A stretch of DNA of 64,000 nucleotides from Paracoccus hibiscisoli (GTDB lineage Bacteria > Pseudomonadota > Alphaproteobacteria > Rhodobacterales > Rhodobacteraceae): the NCBI RefSeq assembly GCF_005048265.1, contig NZ_SUNH01000013.1, positions 62,001-126,000 of the forward strand. The letters run 5' to 3'. The notes under the pieces are model-generated. The model ran no database searches and had not been told where the DNA came from. It saw only the letters and a program-made list of their open reading frames with translations. This document shows, piece after piece, positions 9,373-17,409 of the stretch. Numbering within the stretch: the first letter of the stretch is position 1; each line of letters begins with the position of its first letter. A program made the translations under genes and the position numbers.

Positions 9373-10094
9373 GACTGCGGCAGCATCCCGGTGCTGCCGC
9401 TCTCATCCTTCAGCGCGACGCCCGTGGCGCCGATGCGGCGGGCTTGGGTGACCAGCCAGGCCAGACGCTCGGCCGCGGCGGCATGGGACAGGCCGCCCCG
9501 CAGGTGGATGTTCGACACGCAGTTGCGCGCGCTGTCGCGCAGCCCCACACGCGGAGTATGGGTCAGATAGGCGCCCAGGCTGTCGGCCACCGACAGGCCG
9601 GGGCGCTCTCCGATCAGCATGATCACCATGCCCGCCCCCATCGCCTCTCCGATCGCATCGCCCAGGGCCACCCGCGCGCCCTGCGCCAGCACGACGGGCC
9701 GGCCCGCCAGCTCGGGCAGCAGCGCCACCAGCGCCCGCGTGACCCCCGCCGCCTGCGCCATGACCGCGGGCGCGGACAGCCCATCGCCGATCACCACCAG
9801 CAGCGGCGGCGCGGACCGCGGCAGATCGCAGTCCCCCAGCTGCCGCCCCAGATCGGGCCTGCGCAGATAGGTCGCCCGGTCGGTCGCGCGGCTGGCCACG
9901 CGCAGCACCGGCAGCGGCGCCAGATCGCGGGCCAGCGCGTCCCAATCCACGGCGGCCTGGATCGCATCGCGGGCGGCGGCGTGATCCTCCTGAAAGGCCA
10001 TCAGATCGCCCAAGGCGGTGGCCCCCGCCCCGGCCTGCAACCGCACCCGCGCGGGCGTCAGCGCGGACAGGCGGCGCAGGTCAGGCGCGCTCAT
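9369..10094 (-). CDS. eutC: Ethanolamine ammonia-lyase small subunit
   Basis: A 241-residue light chain of the adenosylcobalamin-dependent enzyme that converts ethanolamine to acetaldehyde and ammonia. Recognisable family segments are VIGDGLSAPAVMAQA and LIGERPGLSVADSLGAYLTH. The start overlaps the eutB stop (ATGA), so the subunits are translationally coupled. No microcompartment shell, eutA reactivase or permease gene lies alongside, so this is a minimal cytosolic version, likely for nitrogen scavenging. The stop overlaps the efflux channel gene tail to tail by four bases. Confidence 0.95.
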   Translation of the reverse strand: MSAPDLRRLSALTPARVRLQAGAGATALGDLMAFQEDHAAARDAIQAAVDWDALARDLAPLPVLRVASRATDRATYLRRPDLGRQLGDCDLPRSAPPLLVVIGDGLSAPAVMAQAAGVTRALVALLPELAGRPVVLAQGARVALGDAIGEAMGAGMVIMLIGERPGLSVADSLGAYLTHTPRVGLRDSARNCVSNIHLRGGLSHAAAAERLAWLVTQARRIGATGVALKDESGSTGMLPQS

Positions 10095-11467
10095 GCGGGC
10101 AGGCCCAGGCGGCGGGCCATCGCCCCCGCATCGGGCAGGATGCCCCCGGCCAGGCCGAACCCCTCCAGCCAGCGGGCGAATTCGGGCGCGGGGGTCAGGC
10201 CGGTGATCTCGCGCAGATAGGCGATGTCCTCGAAGGCCAGGCTTTGGTATCCCAGCATCACGTCATCGGCGCCCGGCACCGCGATGACGAAGCTGACCCC
10301 GGCCTGCGCCAGAAGGGTGGACAGCGTGTCCATGTCGTCCTGATCGGCCTCGACATGGTTGGTGTAGCAGACGTCCACCCCCATCGGCAGGCCCAGCAGC
10401 TTGCCGCAGAAATGATCCTCCAGCCCCGCGCGGATGATCTGCTTGCCGTCGAACAGGTATTCCGGCCCGATGAAGCCCACGACCGTGTTGACCAGCAGCG
10501 GCGCATAGGCCCGGGCGACGCCTTGGGCGCGGGCCTCCATCGTCTGCTGATCGACGCCATGATGGGCATCCGCCGACAAAGCGGACCCCTGCCCCGTCTC
10601 GAAATACATCACGTTCTGGCCGACGGTGCCGCGACCGGCCTCCTGCCCCGCCTGATGCGCCTCGGCCAGCATGGACAGGGTGATGCCGAAGCCGTCATTG
10701 GCGGCCTGGCTGCCCGCGACGGACTGAAAGATCAGATCGACCGGCGCGCCCCGCTCCAGCAGGGTCAGCGCGTTGGTCACATGGGTCAGCACGCAGGTCT
10801 GCGTCGGGATCTCCAGCGCCTGGCGCATCTCGTCCAGGGCGACCAGCAGCGCGTGGCAATTGGCCAGATTGTCCGAGGCCGGGTTGATCCCGATCACCGC
10901 ATCGCCCGCGCCCTGCAGCAGCCCGTCCAGCACCGCCACCGCGATGCCGCGCGGATCATCCGCCGGGTGGTTCGGCTGCAACCGCGAGGCCAGCACCCCC
11001 TGCCCGCCGATGGTGTTGCGAAACGCCGTCACCACGCGAACCTTGCGCGCCACGCGGATCAGGTCCTGGTTGCGCATCAGCTTGCTGACCGCGGCCACCA
11101 TCTCGGGCGTCAGGCCGGGGGCCAGCGCGGCCAGGGCGGCGGTATCAGCGGCGGGCGACAGCAGCCAGTCGCGAAAGCCCCCCACGGTCATCGCCGCTAC
11201 CGGCGCAAAGGCCGCGCGGTCGTGACCGTCCAGGATCAGGCGCGTGACCTCGTCGGTCTCATAGGGGATCAGGGGGTCGTTCAGGAACGCCGTCAGCGGC
11301 AGGTCCATCAGCACGCGCCGCGCCGCGACCCGCTCCAGCGCGCTGCCCGCCGCAATGCCCGCCAGCTGATCGCCTGACCGTTCAGGCGAAGCCGCGGCCA
11401 GCACGGCGGCCAGCCCGTCAAAGCGACAAGTCTCTTGTCGCGCGGCGGCGGAATAATAGAGGGGCAT
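10091..11467 (-). CDS. eutB: Ethanolamine ammonia-lyase large subunit
   Basis: A 458-residue TIM-barrel catalytic subunit that works with EutC and adenosylcobalamin. Family-typical segments include TAFLNDPLIPYETDEVTRLI near the N-terminus and VDVCYTNHVEADQDDMD in the C-terminal half. Two in-frame ATGs are six bases apart; the one at 11467 is preferred because AGGG lies six bases upstream of it, while the one at 11473 is too close to that site. It is the first gene of eutBC, downstream of tRNA-Leu on the same strand. No dedicated regulator is adjacent. Confidence 0.95.
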   Translation of the reverse strand: MPLYYSAAARQETCRFDGLAAVLAAASPERSGDQLAGIAAGSALERVAARRVLMDLPLTAFLNDPLIPYETDEVTRLILDGHDRAAFAPVAAMTVGGFRDWLLSPAADTAALAALAPGLTPEMVAAVSKLMRNQDLIRVARKVRVVTAFRNTIGGQGVLASRLQPNHPADDPRGIAVAVLDGLLQGAGDAVIGINPASDNLANCHALLVALDEMRQALEIPTQTCVLTHVTNALTLLERGAPVDLIFQSVAGSQAANDGFGITLSMLAEAHQAGQEAGRGTVGQNVMYFETGQGSALSADAHHGVDQQTMEARAQGVARAYAPLLVNTVVGFIGPEYLFDGKQIIRAGLEDHFCGKLLGLPMGVDVCYTNHVEADQDDMDTLSTLLAQAGVSFVIAVPGADDVMLGYQSLAFEDIAYLREITGLTPAPEFARWLEGFGLAGGILPDAGAMARRLGLPA

Positions 11468-11543
11468 CGGCATCCCTATTGTCAGGGAACCAGAATGCCC
11501 CGCATCGGGGCGGCGTCAAGGCATCAATGGAAAAAGGGGGGGT

Positions 11544-11630
11544 TGGTGCGGCCGAGAAGACTCGAACTTCCACTCCGGTTAAGGAACAGCGACCTCAACG
11601 CTGCGCGTCTACCAATTCCGCCACGGCCGC
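11544..11630 (-). tRNA. tRNA-Leu (anticodon GAG)
   Basis: Read on the minus strand, this folds as a class II tRNA. The acceptor stem is GCGGCCG/CGGCCGC, the discriminator is A, and the encoded CCA is at 11544-11546. The D arm contains AAUUGGUAGACGC, the anticodon loop UUGAGGU carries GAG, a long variable arm follows, and the T loop is UUCGAGU. The length is 87 bases including CCA. The long variable arm fits leucine and the anticodon reads CUC and CUU. Confidence 0.97.
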
Positions 11631-11738
11631 ATCCGGGCAGTGCGCGCCTGATAGCCGAGGCGCGGTGCAAAGAAAAGCGCTTTCTGCGCGGCCAGATCGA
11701 TGTTGACGGGACCGGGCGGAACCGCCACATCGCGGGAC

Positions 11739-12383
11739 ATGGTTGAATGGATCATCAGCAGCGGCCTGACCGGCCACGATCAGGCCGTGGCCGTCATGGA
11801 GGACCGCGTGGCCGCCATCCTGGCCGGCACCGCCCCCGAGGCCGTCTGGCTGGTCGAGCACCCGCCCATCTATACCGCCGGCACCAGCGCGAACGCGCAG
11901 GACCTGCTGCAGCCGCGTTTTCCGGTGCATGCGACGGGGCGCGGGGGGCAATACACCTATCACGGGCCGGGCCAGCGTATCGTCTATGTGATGCTGGACC
12001 TGAACCGGCGGGGCCGCGACGTGCGCGCCTTTGTCGGACAGCTGGAGGGGTGGGTGATCGACGCGCTGGCCAGCTTTGGCGTGTCGGGCCAGATCCGCGA
12101 GGGCCGCGTGGGCGTCTGGGTGCCGCGCCCCGACAAGCCCCCCCTGCCCGACGGCCAGATGCGCGAGGACAAGATCGCGGCCATCGGCGTCAAGCTGCGC
12201 CGTTGGGTCAGCTTTCACGGCATCTCGATCAACGTGGACCCGGATCTGTCGCATTACGACGGCATCGTGCCCTGCGGCATCAGCGGGCACGGGGTGACGT
12301 CGCTGGTCGATCTGGGCCTGCCGGTGGGGATGGCCGATCTGGACGTGGCGCTGCGGGACGGGTTCGCGCGCCAGTTCGGCTAA
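11739..12383 (+). CDS. lipB: Octanoyl-[acyl carrier protein]:protein N-octanoyltransferase
   Basis: A 214-residue enzyme that transfers octanoate from acyl carrier protein to lipoyl domains, the first step of endogenous lipoate synthesis. Signature segments are [12 protein letters not shown], the catalytic lysine region [17 protein letters not shown], and the catalytic cysteine in [13 protein letters not shown]. The start MVEW at 11739 matches alphaproteobacterial relatives better than an ATG 13 codons upstream. No lipA is adjacent. It lies between tRNA-Leu and the cytochrome genes, with a 117-base gap before cycA. Confidence 0.95.
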   Translation: MVEWIISSGLTGHDQAVAVMEDRVAAILAGTAPEAVWLVEHPPIYTAGTSANAQDLLQPRFPVHATGRGGQYTYHGPGQRIVYVMLDLNRRGRDVRAFVGQLEGWVIDALASFGVSGQIREGRVGVWVPRPDKPPLPDGQMREDKIAAIGVKLRRWVSFHGISINVDPDLSHYDGIVPCGISGHGVTSLVDLGLPVGMADLDVALRDGFARQFG

Positions 12384-12500
12384 GGCCGATCAAATCTTGC
12401 GATGCGACCTTTCGGTGGCTGGCCTTCCGCCTCGATCTGGCTCTACGATGCCCGACGGGAGACCACGGCCCCACCCACGGGGCGGAGCGAGGAACTACGC

Positions 12501-12941
12501 ATGAGATCAGCCATTGTCGGCGCCCTGCTGGGCGCGACCCTAGCCATTCCGGCCGTTGCACAGGAAACCGGCGACCCCGTCGCGGGCGAAAGCGAATTCC
12601 GCAAGTGCCGCGCCTGCCACATGATCCAGGATGCCAGCGGCACCGACATCGTCAAGGGCGGCGCCACCGGTCCGAACCTGTGGAACATCATCGGATCCCC
12701 CATCGCCGAGGAGGAGGGCTATCGCTATGGAGACGGCCTGCTGGCCGCCAAGGCGGCCAATCCCGACCTGGTCTGGACCGAGGAGGAGATGATCGCCTAT
12801 GTCACCGACCCCACCGTCTGGGTCCGCGAGAAGTCGGGCGATGATTCGGCCCGCAGCAAGATGACGTTCAAGCTGAACCGCAACCAGGCGGACCTTGCGG
12901 CCTATCTGACGACCGTCTCGCCGGACGCCCCGGCCGAGTGA
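12501..12941 (+). CDS. cycA: Cytochrome c550 (periplasmic class I c-type cytochrome)
   Basis: A 146-residue precursor. A signal peptide (1-20) ends in AVA, followed by a monohaem domain with CRACH at 36-40 and the distal Met121 in SKMTFKL. Segments such as FRKCRACHMIQ and KGGATGPNLW follow Paracoccus cytochrome c550, which carries electrons from the bc1 complex to aa3 oxidase and to periplasmic reductases. The ATG at 12501 is chosen because it alone gives a proper signal peptide. The gene for oxidase subunit I follows on the same strand, as near Paracoccus ctaDII. A 12-base-pair hairpin with one mismatch lies downstream. Confidence 0.9.
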   Translation: MRSAIVGALLGATLAIPAVAQETGDPVAGESEFRKCRACHMIQDASGTDIVKGGATGPNLWNIIGSPIAEEEGYRYGDGLLAAKAANPDLVWTEEEMIAYVTDPTVWVREKSGDDSARSKMTFKLNRNQADLAAYLTTVSPDAPAE

Positions 12942-12980
12942 TCGCGCCTGCGGCGATGCGCCGCATGACGCCGCGATCAG

Positions 12981-13012
12981 GCCCCGCCCGGATCTGCTAG
13001 TCTGGACGGGGC
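12981..13012 (+). terminator. Hairpin after cycA, possible terminator
   Basis: Arms GCCCCGCCCGGA and TCTGGACGGGGC pair over 12 positions, with one C-A mismatch and one G-U pair, around an 8-base loop. No U-run follows. It may stabilise or end the cycA transcript before ctaD. Confidence 0.4.
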
Positions 13013-13125
13013 GTTCGCTCGCAAGGCCACAGTGACGCATTGCCCGATTCATGCAGGTGGTCTAAAGAACGCGTGATAATGACGGTCGACAGGCCGGATC
13101 GACGACATCTTGAGGGAGTTCGGGT

Positions 13126-14802
13126 ATGGCAGACGCAGCCGCACACGGCCACGACGACCATCATGACACGCGCGGGTTCTTTACCCGCTGGTTCATGTCC
13201 ACCAATCACAAAGACATTGGTATTCTTTACCTTTTCACCTCCGGCATCGCCGGTTTCATCGCGGTGGCCTTCACGGTCTACATGCGGATGGAACTGCACG
13301 AGCCGGGCGTGCAGTACATGTGCATGGAGGGCGCGCGATTCTTCGCCGACGCCACCCGTGAGTGCAGCCCGAACGGCCACCTCTGGAACGTCCTGATTAC
13401 GTATCATGGCGTGCTGATGATGTTCTTCGTGGTGATTCCCGCGCTGTTCGGCGGCTTTGGCAACTACTTCATGCCGCTGCAAATCGGCGCGCCGGACATG
13501 AGCTTCCCGCGCATGAACAACCTCAGCTATTGGCTGTATGTCACCGGTCTGCTGCTGGGCATCGCCTCGCTGCTGTCGCCGGGCGGCAACCAGCAGCTGG
13601 GTTCGGGCGTGGGCTGGGTCCTGTACCCGCCGCTGTCCACGAACGAGGGCGGCTATTCGATGGACCTGGCGATCTTCGCCGTCCACGTCTCGGGTGCCAG
13701 CTCGATCGTTGGTGCGATCAACATCATCACCACCTTCCTGAACATGCGCGCCCCCGGCATGACCCTGTTCAAGGTGCCGCTGTTCGCTTGGTCGGTCTTC
13801 ATCACCGCCTGGCTGATCCTGCTGGCCCTGCCCGTCCTGGCCGGCGCCATCACCATGCTGCTGATGGACCGCAACTTCGGCACGAACTTCTTCAATCCGG
13901 CCGGCGGCGGTGACCCGGTGCTGTACCAGCACATCCTGTGGTTCTTCGGCCACCCGGAAGTGTACATCATCATTCTGCCCGGCTTTGGCATCATCAGCCA
14001 TGTCATCGCGACCTTCTCGAAAAAGCCGGTCTTCGGTTACCTGCCGATGGTTCTGGCCATGGCCGCGATCGGCATCCTGGGCTTCGTGGTCTGGGCGCAC
14101 CACATGTACACCGTCGGCATGTCGCTGACCCAGCAGAGCTATTTCATGCTGGCCACCATGACGATCGCCGTGCCCACGGGCATCAAGGTCTTCTCGTGGA
14201 TCGCGACGATGTGGGGCGGCTCGGTGGAGTTCAAGACGCCGATGCTCTGGGCCTTCGGCTTCCTGTTCCTGTTCACCGTGGGCGGCGTCACCGGCGTGGT
14301 CCTGTCGCAGGCGCCGCTGGACCGCGTGTATCACGACACCTACTATGTTGTGGCGCATTTCCACTATGTGATGTCCTTGGGTGCGGTCTTCGCGATCTTT
14401 GCGGGCATCTATTACTGGATGGGCAAGATGTCGGGCCGCCAGTATCCCGAATGGGCCGGCAAGCTGCACTTCTGGATGATGTTCATCGGTGCGAACCTGA
14501 CCTTCTTCCCGCAGCACTTCCTGGGCCGTCAGGGCATGCCGCGCCGCTATATCGACTATCCGGTGGAATACGCCTTCTGGAACGCGATCAGCTCGTGGGG
14601 CGCCTATCTGTCCTTCGCGTCGTTCCTGTTCTTCATCGGCATCGTGTTCTACACCCTGTTCGCAGGCAAGCGCGTGACCCAGAACAACTACTGGAATGAA
14701 TACGCCGACACGCTGGAATGGACCCTGCCCTCGCCCCCGCCCGAGCACACGTTCGAGCAGCTGCCCAAGCGCGAGGACTGGGACCACAGCCGCGCCCACT
14801 GA
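13126..14802 (+). CDS. ctaD: Cytochrome c oxidase aa3 subunit I
   Basis: The 558-residue catalytic subunit of aa3-type oxidase, which reduces oxygen to water and pumps protons across the inner membrane. Haem and copper ligands are visible: His in [12 protein letters not shown] (haem a), HPEVY with its cross-linked Tyr, HH in WAHHMYT (CuB), and [11 protein letters not shown] (haem a3 and a). The D-channel region [10 protein letters not shown] is intact. The N-terminus [19 protein letters not shown] and the C-terminus ending [11 protein letters not shown] closely follow Paracoccus CtaDII. Subunits II and III are not nearby and must be encoded elsewhere. GAGGGAG lies upstream of the ATG. Confidence 0.97.
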   Translation: MADAAAHGHDDHHDTRGFFTRWFMSTNHKDIGILYLFTSGIAGFIAVAFTVYMRMELHEPGVQYMCMEGARFFADATRECSPNGHLWNVLITYHGVLMMFFVVIPALFGGFGNYFMPLQIGAPDMSFPRMNNLSYWLYVTGLLLGIASLLSPGGNQQLGSGVGWVLYPPLSTNEGGYSMDLAIFAVHVSGASSIVGAINIITTFLNMRAPGMTLFKVPLFAWSVFITAWLILLALPVLAGAITMLLMDRNFGTNFFNPAGGGDPVLYQHILWFFGHPEVYIIILPGFGIISHVIATFSKKPVFGYLPMVLAMAAIGILGFVVWAHHMYTVGMSLTQQSYFMLATMTIAVPTGIKVFSWIATMWGGSVEFKTPMLWAFGFLFLFTVGGVTGVVLSQAPLDRVYHDTYYVVAHFHYVMSLGAVFAIFAGIYYWMGKMSGRQYPEWAGKLHFWMMFIGANLTFFPQHFLGRQGMPRRYIDYPVEYAFWNAISSWGAYLSFASFLFFIGIVFYTLFAGKRVTQNNYWNEYADTLEWTLPSPPPEHTFEQLPKREDWDHSRAH

Positions 14803-14814
14803 GATCGTCCGACG

Positions 14815-15309
14815 ATGCCCTATCATTGGCACGATCAGGCCCCGGACACGTCCGGGGCCTTTTTGCAAAAACTGACCCTGTGGCCGCATCGGTCGCTGCC
14901 CAAGCGCGGGTTCGTCTGGTTCATCGCCGCAACCGCCGCCTTCCTGTCGCTGCCCATGCTGGCGGTGCTGGGCACGCAGGTGCTGTGGGGGCTGTTGCCC
15001 TTCATGGTGCTGGCGGTGGGGGGCGTGTGGCTGGCGATCCAGCTCAGCTATCGCAGCGGGCAGACGCATGAGGAGCTGGTCCTGGGTCGCGCCCGGCTGG
15101 AGGTGCGCCGCCACGATCCGGGCCGCCCCGAGCGGCTGTGGCAGACCAACAGCTATTGGGTGCGCCCCAGCCTGCGCGACGGCCCGGTCGAGGCCTATCT
15201 GACCCTGACCGACGGCCAGCGCGAGATCGAGCTGGGCGCGTTCCTGACCCCGGACGAACGCCGCAGCCTGTGTGACGAGCTGCTGCGGCGGCTGGCCTCG
15301 GTCCGCTAG
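14815..15309 (+). CDS. DUF2244 membrane protein
   Basis: A 164-residue DUF2244 protein of unknown function, often found next to ctaD in Rhodobacteraceae. After the conserved LWPHRSLPKRGF come two membrane segments (about 33-50 and 55-75) and a cytoplasmic domain with the segment TNSYWVRPSL. The ATG lies 12 bases after the ctaD stop. The first 17 codons contain a complete intrinsic terminator (14838-14864), so most ctaD transcripts may end before this gene is fully transcribed. The stop overlaps the convergent DUF3008 gene by four bases. Confidence 0.85.
   Translation: MPYHWHDQAPDTSGAFLQKLTLWPHRSLPKRGFVWFIAATAAFLSLPMLAVLGTQVLWGLLPFMVLAVGGVWLAIQLSYRSGQTHEELVLGRARLEVRRHDPGRPERLWQTNSYWVRPSLRDGPVEAYLTLTDGQREIELGAFLTPDERRSLCDELLRRLASVR
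14838..14864 (+). terminator. Intrinsic terminator within the DUF2244 coding start
   Basis: A perfect 9-base-pair stem (GGCCCCGGA and TCCGGGGCC) with the 4-base loop CACG is followed at once by five T residues. It is a textbook rho-independent terminator for the ctaD transcript, yet it encodes part of residues 8-17 of the DUF2244 protein. Confidence 0.85.
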
Positions 15310-15494
15310 TCGTCCGGGGCCCGGTCGGGCAGGTCGTCATGGTCGGTGGCGGCGATGTTTTCCAGCTCGGCCTCGGTCATGCTGTCATACATGTCCTTGG
15401 ACGCGCCTTGCAGGTCGCCGACTTTGCTCTCTCCGCGCTTGGCGGACAGGGCCGCGCCTGCGGCGCGTTGCTGGGCTTTAGATCTGGCGGGCAT
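15306..15494 (-). CDS. DUF3008 small protein
   Basis: A 62-residue hydrophilic protein with the DUF3008 pattern: N-terminal PARSKAQQRAAGAALSAKRG, a central GASKDMYDSM, and a C-terminal LENIAATDHDDLP. The function is unknown. The lysine- and arginine-rich N-terminus and acidic C-terminus suggest a small stress-related or nucleic-acid-associated protein, but nothing in the sequence proves it. It is convergent with the DUF2244 gene, sharing the CTAG stop overlap. Downstream of the YqeY-like gene, it is on the same strand, separated from it by 44 bases. Confidence 0.75.
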   Translation of the reverse strand: MPARSKAQQRAAGAALSAKRGESKVGDLQGASKDMYDSMTEAELENIAATDHDDLPDRAPDD

Positions 15495-15538
15495 GGGGTT
15501 ACCTCCTGCCCGCCCAACCCCTCAGGACCGTGCGGGTT

Positions 15539-16000
15539 TCACGCCAGCAGGCGCGCCTTGACCGCGGGCCCCACGGCGCCGAAATCCATCTGCCCGGCGT
15601 GGCGCTCCTTCAGGGCGGCCATCACGCGGCCCATGTCGCGAATGCCCGATGCGCCCAGATCGGCGATGACCGCATCGATCGCGGCGGTCGTCTCGACCGC
15701 ATTCATCTGGCGGGGCAGGAATTCCTGGATCACGCCGATCTCGTCCTGCTCGCGCGCGGCCAGCTCCAGGCGGCCGCCCTCCTCATAGGCCTTGGAGGAT
15801 TCCTGGCGCTGCTTGACCATGCGCGACAGGATCAGCACCAGATCGCCCTCGGTCAGGGTGCCGTCGCCATCCCCGCCGCGTGCCGCGATCTCGCGGTCCT
15901 TGACGGCGGCGGCAATCAGGCGCAGCGTGGACAGGCGGGCGCTGTCGCGGGCCTTCATCGCCTCTTTGGTGGCGGCTTGCAGCTTGGCGCGCAGTTCCAT
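15539..16000 (-). CDS. GatB/YqeY domain protein
   Basis: A 153-residue stand-alone YqeY protein, related to the C-terminal tail of the GatB amidotransferase subunit that recognises tRNA. Typical features are MKARDSARLSTLRLI near the N-terminus, AYEEGGRLELAAREQDEI in the middle, and a C-terminal segment with DMGRVMAALKERHAGQMDFG. The ATG at 16000 fits family N-termini; the frame is open further upstream but reads as non-conserved sequence. The precise role is not established. It is divergent from carA with a 154-base gap. Confidence 0.88.
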   Translation of the reverse strand: MELRAKLQAATKEAMKARDSARLSTLRLIAAAVKDREIAARGGDGDGTLTEGDLVLILSRMVKQRQESSKAYEEGGRLELAAREQDEIGVIQEFLPRQMNAVETTAAIDAVIADLGASGIRDMGRVMAALKERHAGQMDFGAVGPAVKARLLA

Positions 16001-16154
16001 GATCGTCTCCAACCCAGGGCGCGGGATGCGCCGGAAGATCGGGAATTTAGCCCCCCGCGCCGCACTGTTCAAGGACCGCCCCACGGCCAGGGCGGGTTGA
16101 CCTTGGGACGCCCGCCCCCTATTCACCGGCTGATTTCACACCAGAGGTGCCGAC

Positions 16155-17303
16155 ATGGCTGCAAAACCGACCGCCTGCCTGGCGCTTGCCGACGGAACCG
16201 TCTTCTATGGGATGGGCTTCGGCGCTCCTGGCGAGGTTGTGGCCGAACTGGTCTTCAACACCGCCATGACCGGCTATCAGGAGATCATGACCGATCCCTC
16301 CTATGCCAGCCAGATCGTGACCTTCACCTTTCCCCATATCGGCAATACCGGCGTCACCGCCGAGGATGACGAGGCGCAGGACCCCGTCGCCAGCGGCATC
16401 GTCGTGCGGTGGGACCCGACCGAGCCGTCGAACTGGCGCAGCACGTCCGAGCTGACCGACTGGATGGCGCGGCGCGGCCGCATCGGCATCGGCGGTGTCG
16501 ACACCCGCCGCCTGACCCGCGCGATCCGCCAGCAGGGCGCCCCGCATGTGGTGCTGGCCCATGACCCAGACGGCAATTTCGACATCGAGGCGATGATCGC
16601 CCGCGCCCGCGACTGGCAGGGCCTGGTGGGCCTGGACCTGGCCAAGGACGTCAGCTGCGCCCAGAGCTATCGGTGGGACGAGGGTGCGTGGCAATGGGGC
16701 GCGGGCTTCAGCACCGCCCCCCAGGACAAGCCCTTCAAGGTCGTGGCCCTGGATTACGGCGCGAAACGCAACATCCTGCGTTCGCTGGTGGCTTACGGCG
16801 CCGAGGTGACGGTGCTGCCCGCCTCCGCCACCGCCGAGGAGGTGATGGCCCACGAGCCCGAGGGCGTGTTCCTGTCCAACGGCCCCGGCGATCCGGCGGC
16901 GACCGGCGCCTATGCGGTGCCGATGATCAAGGACCTGCTGGCGCGCGACATGCCGATCTTTGGCATCTGCCTGGGCCACCAGATGCTGGCTCTGGCGCTT
17001 GGCGCCCGGACGGTCAAGATGAGCCACGGCCATCACGGCGCCAACCACCCGGTGCGCGACGTCGAGACCGGCAAGGTCGAGATCACCTCGATGAACCACG
17101 GTTTCGCCGTCGATTCGCAGAGCCTGCCCCGGGGCGTGATCGAGACCCATGTCAGCCTGTTCGACGGCAGCAATTGCGGCATCCGCATGGCCGACCGCCC
17201 GGTGTTTTCGGTCCAGCACCACCCCGAGGCCGCGCCCGGCCCCCAGGACAGCCTGTATCTGTTCCAGCGCTTCACCGATTCGATGCGCGCGCGCCGCGGT
17301 TGA
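16155..17303 (+). CDS. carA: Carbamoyl-phosphate synthase small subunit
   Basis: A 382-residue glutaminase subunit. It releases ammonia from glutamine for CarB, which makes carbamoyl phosphate for arginine and pyrimidine synthesis. The N-terminal domain holds FNTAMTGYQEIMTDPSY and IGIGGVDTRRLTR. The C-terminal class I amidotransferase domain has the nucleophile Cys272 in GICLGHQ and the His/Glu pair in VQHHPEAAPGP. carB is not in the window. A perfect 11-base-pair hairpin follows 13 bases after the stop. Confidence 0.97.
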   Translation: MAAKPTACLALADGTVFYGMGFGAPGEVVAELVFNTAMTGYQEIMTDPSYASQIVTFTFPHIGNTGVTAEDDEAQDPVASGIVVRWDPTEPSNWRSTSELTDWMARRGRIGIGGVDTRRLTRAIRQQGAPHVVLAHDPDGNFDIEAMIARARDWQGLVGLDLAKDVSCAQSYRWDEGAWQWGAGFSTAPQDKPFKVVALDYGAKRNILRSLVAYGAEVTVLPASATAEEVMAHEPEGVFLSNGPGDPAATGAYAVPMIKDLLARDMPIFGICLGHQMLALALGARTVKMSHGHHGANHPVRDVETGKVEITSMNHGFAVDSQSLPRGVIETHVSLFDGSNCGIRMADRPVFSVQHHPEAAPGPQDSLYLFQRFTDSMRARRG

Positions 17304-17316
17304 TCCCAAAAGCGCA

Positions 17317-17343
17317 GCACGGTCGGGTTTTTCCCGACCGTGC
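17317..17343 (+). terminator. Hairpin after carA, probable terminator
   Basis: A perfect 11-base-pair stem (GCACGGTCGGG and CCCGACCGTGC) with a TTTTT loop lies 13 bases downstream of the carA stop. No U-run follows, so termination may be partial or the hairpin may protect the mRNA end. Confidence 0.6.
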
Positions 17344-17409
17344 CCGGCCAAGTTAATCCTCTGTTAAGCTTTGCCGTGCCAAGAGGGGTCGTCCAACACG
17401 GAAGCGACC

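Noticed and set aside
12997..15114. A 705-codon open frame antisense to ctaD and DUF2244
   Set aside because: It is a mirror of the strongly biased third positions of ctaD. Its translation is rich in His, Gln, Arg and Asp with no domain, and the opposite strand is unmistakable oxidase.
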